DNA from: an uncultured Fodinibius sp.
GTDB taxonomy: Bacteria; Bacteroidota; Rhodothermia; Balneolales; Balneolaceae
Length of the DNA stretch: 64,000 bases
Assembly (NCBI GenBank): GCA_913056235.1
Contig: CAJXMW010000001.1
Location: forward strand, 1,426,001-1,490,000
Direction of reading: 5' to 3'
The notes below the pieces were generated by a model, which did not search any database, was not told the origin of the DNA, and saw only the letters and a program-made list of their open reading frames with translations. The number at the start of each line of letters is the position of its first letter. Positions within the stretch are counted from its first letter, which is position 1. This document shows positions 62,781-64,000 of the stretch, piece by piece. The translations under genes were made by a program, and so were the position numbers.

Positions 62781-62815
62781 AAAGTCCGCAGATGAGAGTC
62801 TGCGGGCTTTTTTTA
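62781..62815 (+). terminator. Rho-independent terminator of cassette 2
   Basis: AAAGTCCGCAGA (62781-62792) pairs with TCTGCGGGCTTT (62799-62810), with one T-G wobble, around TGAGAG, and a longer T-run follows. It reaches into the end of the convergent lipoprotein gene. Confidence 0.88.
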
Positions 62816-63565
62816 TTGATAATGTTTTTGTCCGGGTTGATATTTCTTCTGCCGAAACCATGTATCATAGTGGAATTTGTCTAACTGTATCAGGATCTGA
62901 TAGAGCTTGGCATTGGGATCAGTCTTGAAATAAACCAGTCCCCGGATGCTTTCACCGGGCCAGAGGTCAGTGATGCGGAGCGCCTCGGCCTTCCAAAATT
63001 CCTTACTACCGCGAAGGCCTGCGCGCCGGTGGTGATATCGAGCGCGATCTATTTGCTGGTTAACGGCGTTTTGTGCCAACTGTTCACCAGCCTCCTCTTG
63101 CTCTTCTTCAGTTTCGGCCATCACGCCATTGGCAGCAGTCAATCCCTGTAGTGTATAAAACAAGAGTTCATCGGTTTGTTGATTAGCTTTTTGTTGGGAG
63201 AGCGCTAAATCGAGACTAAGAATTTTCTGCTCGGGATTTTTGGCTTGATTGAAAGTGAGTAGTTGTCCCGGGTTTTCCGGAATAAACCCACTGTAGGATT
63301 TGTAGGCGAAGGAATCGGGAGCTACGCGAACAATCTGTTCGGAATTGTTAATCACCTCCACATCGAGTGCAAACATGCTCGAGGTGTGTTCATAGTAACT
63401 GATCGTTACCAGCACGCTGTCATTTTCCAGGTGAATGTACTCGACGCCCTTGTAAAAAGAGGTCTGGTTGTCATTCACCTTGGCCTTGAGGCGATAAACC
63501 GGTTCCGGTGAACAGGCTTGCAGAATCAAAAGACCTCCAATAATAAGTAGTAACGTAGATCTCAT
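62813..63565 (-). CDS. Unknown lipoprotein
   Basis: 250 residues with a clear lipoprotein signal (LLLIIGGLLILQAC, lipobox Cys near residue 18). The mature part starts SPEPVYRLKAKVND, has a beta-rich first half (HLENDSVLVTISYYE, FALDVEVINNSEQIVRVAP) and a Glu/Gln-rich helix (ETEEEQEEAGEQLAQNA), then ALRITDLWPGESIRGLVYFKTD, a late beta-strand of the kind seen in DUF-type lipoproteins with an interface fold. Not recognised. It is convergent with the cassette 2 end and may belong to an unrelated unit. Confidence 0.6.
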   Translation of the reverse strand: MRSTLLLIIGGLLILQACSPEPVYRLKAKVNDNQTSFYKGVEYIHLENDSVLVTISYYEHTSSMFALDVEVINNSEQIVRVAPDSFAYKSYSGFIPENPGQLLTFNQAKNPEQKILSLDLALSQQKANQQTDELLFYTLQGLTAANGVMAETEEEQEEAGEQLAQNAVNQQIDRARYHHRRAGLRGSKEFWKAEALRITDLWPGESIRGLVYFKTDPNAKLYQILIQLDKFHYDTWFRQKKYQPGQKHYQ

Positions 63566-63705
63566 ATCTGAAAAGCTGGTTGTTGATGACTTTTTCTGCC
63601 AATAACCTATTTAAATGGGGAATACGGAAAAATCACATGTTTATGTGAATGTAAAAGTGCCGCGAAATCGTAACTTACAGGAAACGTTAACTGACAGATT
63701 ATCCT

Positions 63706-64000
63706 ATGGAAATTTATATACAGAACACCGGCTTATTACTGGTGATATTATTTTTGATCTCTTGCCAGGGCGAACAGGGCCCCACTGGGCCGCAAGGTCC
63801 TGCAGGACCTGTGGGAAGTGCTTATGAGGTGCAGGCTAGCTTTAATGAGGATAATAACTACAGTGTCATTTCGGCCATCCCGGATAATATTGAGGTGCTG
63901 CAAAGCGACATTGTTATGGTGTATTTGCTCTGGGAGGTTGATCAAAACACAGGCAATGATGTGTGGCAGCCGCTGCCGGTTTCAATATTTTTTGATGACG
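63706..64000 (+). CDS. Collagen-like lipoprotein (5' end only)
   Basis: Ninety-eight codons are visible and the frame runs off the window. A signal with lipobox (LLLVILFLISC, Cys20) is followed by a short Gly-x-y collagen-like stretch (GEQGPTGPQGPAGPVG, four to five triplets), then a beta-type region (YEVQASFNEDNNYSV, DIVMVYLLWEVDQNTG). Lipoproteins with this short collagen-like neck are common in Bacteroidota and are probably surface or periplasmic; the function is unknown. No family domain can be assigned from this fragment. Confidence 0.65.
   Translation, partial: MEIYIQNTGLLLVILFLISCQGEQGPTGPQGPAGPVGSAYEVQASFNEDNNYSVISAIPDNIEVLQSDIVMVYLLWEVDQNTGNDVWQPLPVSIFFDD

Noticed and set aside
1-64000. 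Prophage, insertion sequence or integrative element
   Set aside because: No integrase, transposase, capsid or conjugation gene and no flanking direct repeats were seen.

Overview
The window looks like a chromosomal piece of a Bacteroidota-type bacterium, most probably of the Balneolales/Rhodothermota side (Fodinibius- or Balneola-like). This is inferred from two SusC/SusD pairs, many lipoprotein and Sec signal peptides, MnmD, a long NagB fused to a PIG-L domain, a DASH-type photolyase remnant and a B-family (ba3-type) cytochrome oxidase. No rRNA, tRNA, CRISPR array, insertion sequence or phage gene was found. Genes are dense, on both strands, mostly in short operons, with several convergent pairs separated by perfect palindromes.

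Region 1 (1-17 kb) is ordinary housekeeping and stress-related content: the 3' end of an RluB/RsuA-type pseudouridine synthase, an alpha/beta hydrolase, a TPR protein, a DUF4412 protein, a YfcE-like phosphodiesterase, NAD-type isocitrate dehydrogenase, a zinc alcohol dehydrogenase with a DoxX protein, a PQQ-type sugar dehydrogenase lipoprotein, a truncated cryptochrome-DASH, a fasciclin protein, a DJ-1/PfpI protein, a serine hydrolase with a membrane tail, a Nudix hydrolase, two unknown membrane proteins, an SDR plus a BtuF-like binding protein, a DUF4168 protein, a 3-methyladenine glycosylase and a YihY-type membrane protein.

Region 2 (17.8-34.2 kb) holds mutS, an M48 protease with SH3 domain, a CHASE2 adenylate/guanylate cyclase with no conventional start codon, a GntR regulator - creatininase - SF1 helicase run, mnmD overlapping a DUF4097 protein, and an M20 amidohydrolase, FAD oxidoreductase and aspartylglucosaminidase-like group.

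Region 3 (34.4-43.9 kb) carries a complete ba3-type cytochrome c oxidase (subunits IIa, II, I) plus an unknown membrane protein, converging on a CcoI/CopA-like copper P-type ATPase. A CoA-type Nudix hydrolase, a secreted subtilisin-like lipoprotein, adenosine kinase and a RdgB/HAM1 NTP pyrophosphatase follow.

Region 4 (44-62.8 kb) is the most interesting part: an amino-sugar / cell-wall-fragment uptake locus. It holds a NagB-PIG-L fusion, a heparan-alpha-glucosaminide-acetyltransferase-like (or MurT-like) membrane protein, anhydro-MurNAc kinase, a sodium:solute symporter, a penicillin-binding-protein-like serine hydrolase lipoprotein, and two tandem cassettes of GH18 (YaaH/SleL-like) - SusC - SusD. 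A plausible reading is that the secreted GH18 enzymes and the serine hydrolase trim peptidoglycan- or chitin-derived fragments, SusC/SusD bring them across the outer membrane, the symporter (and perhaps the HGSNAT-like protein) across the inner membrane, and AnmK and NagB feed the sugars into metabolism. Substrate and completeness (no MurQ, NagA or NagK in the window) are unproven. The two cassettes end in a 155-bp segment that is 150/155 identical, whereas the DNA just upstream has clearly diverged. The window ends with an unknown lipoprotein and the start of a collagen-like lipoprotein.
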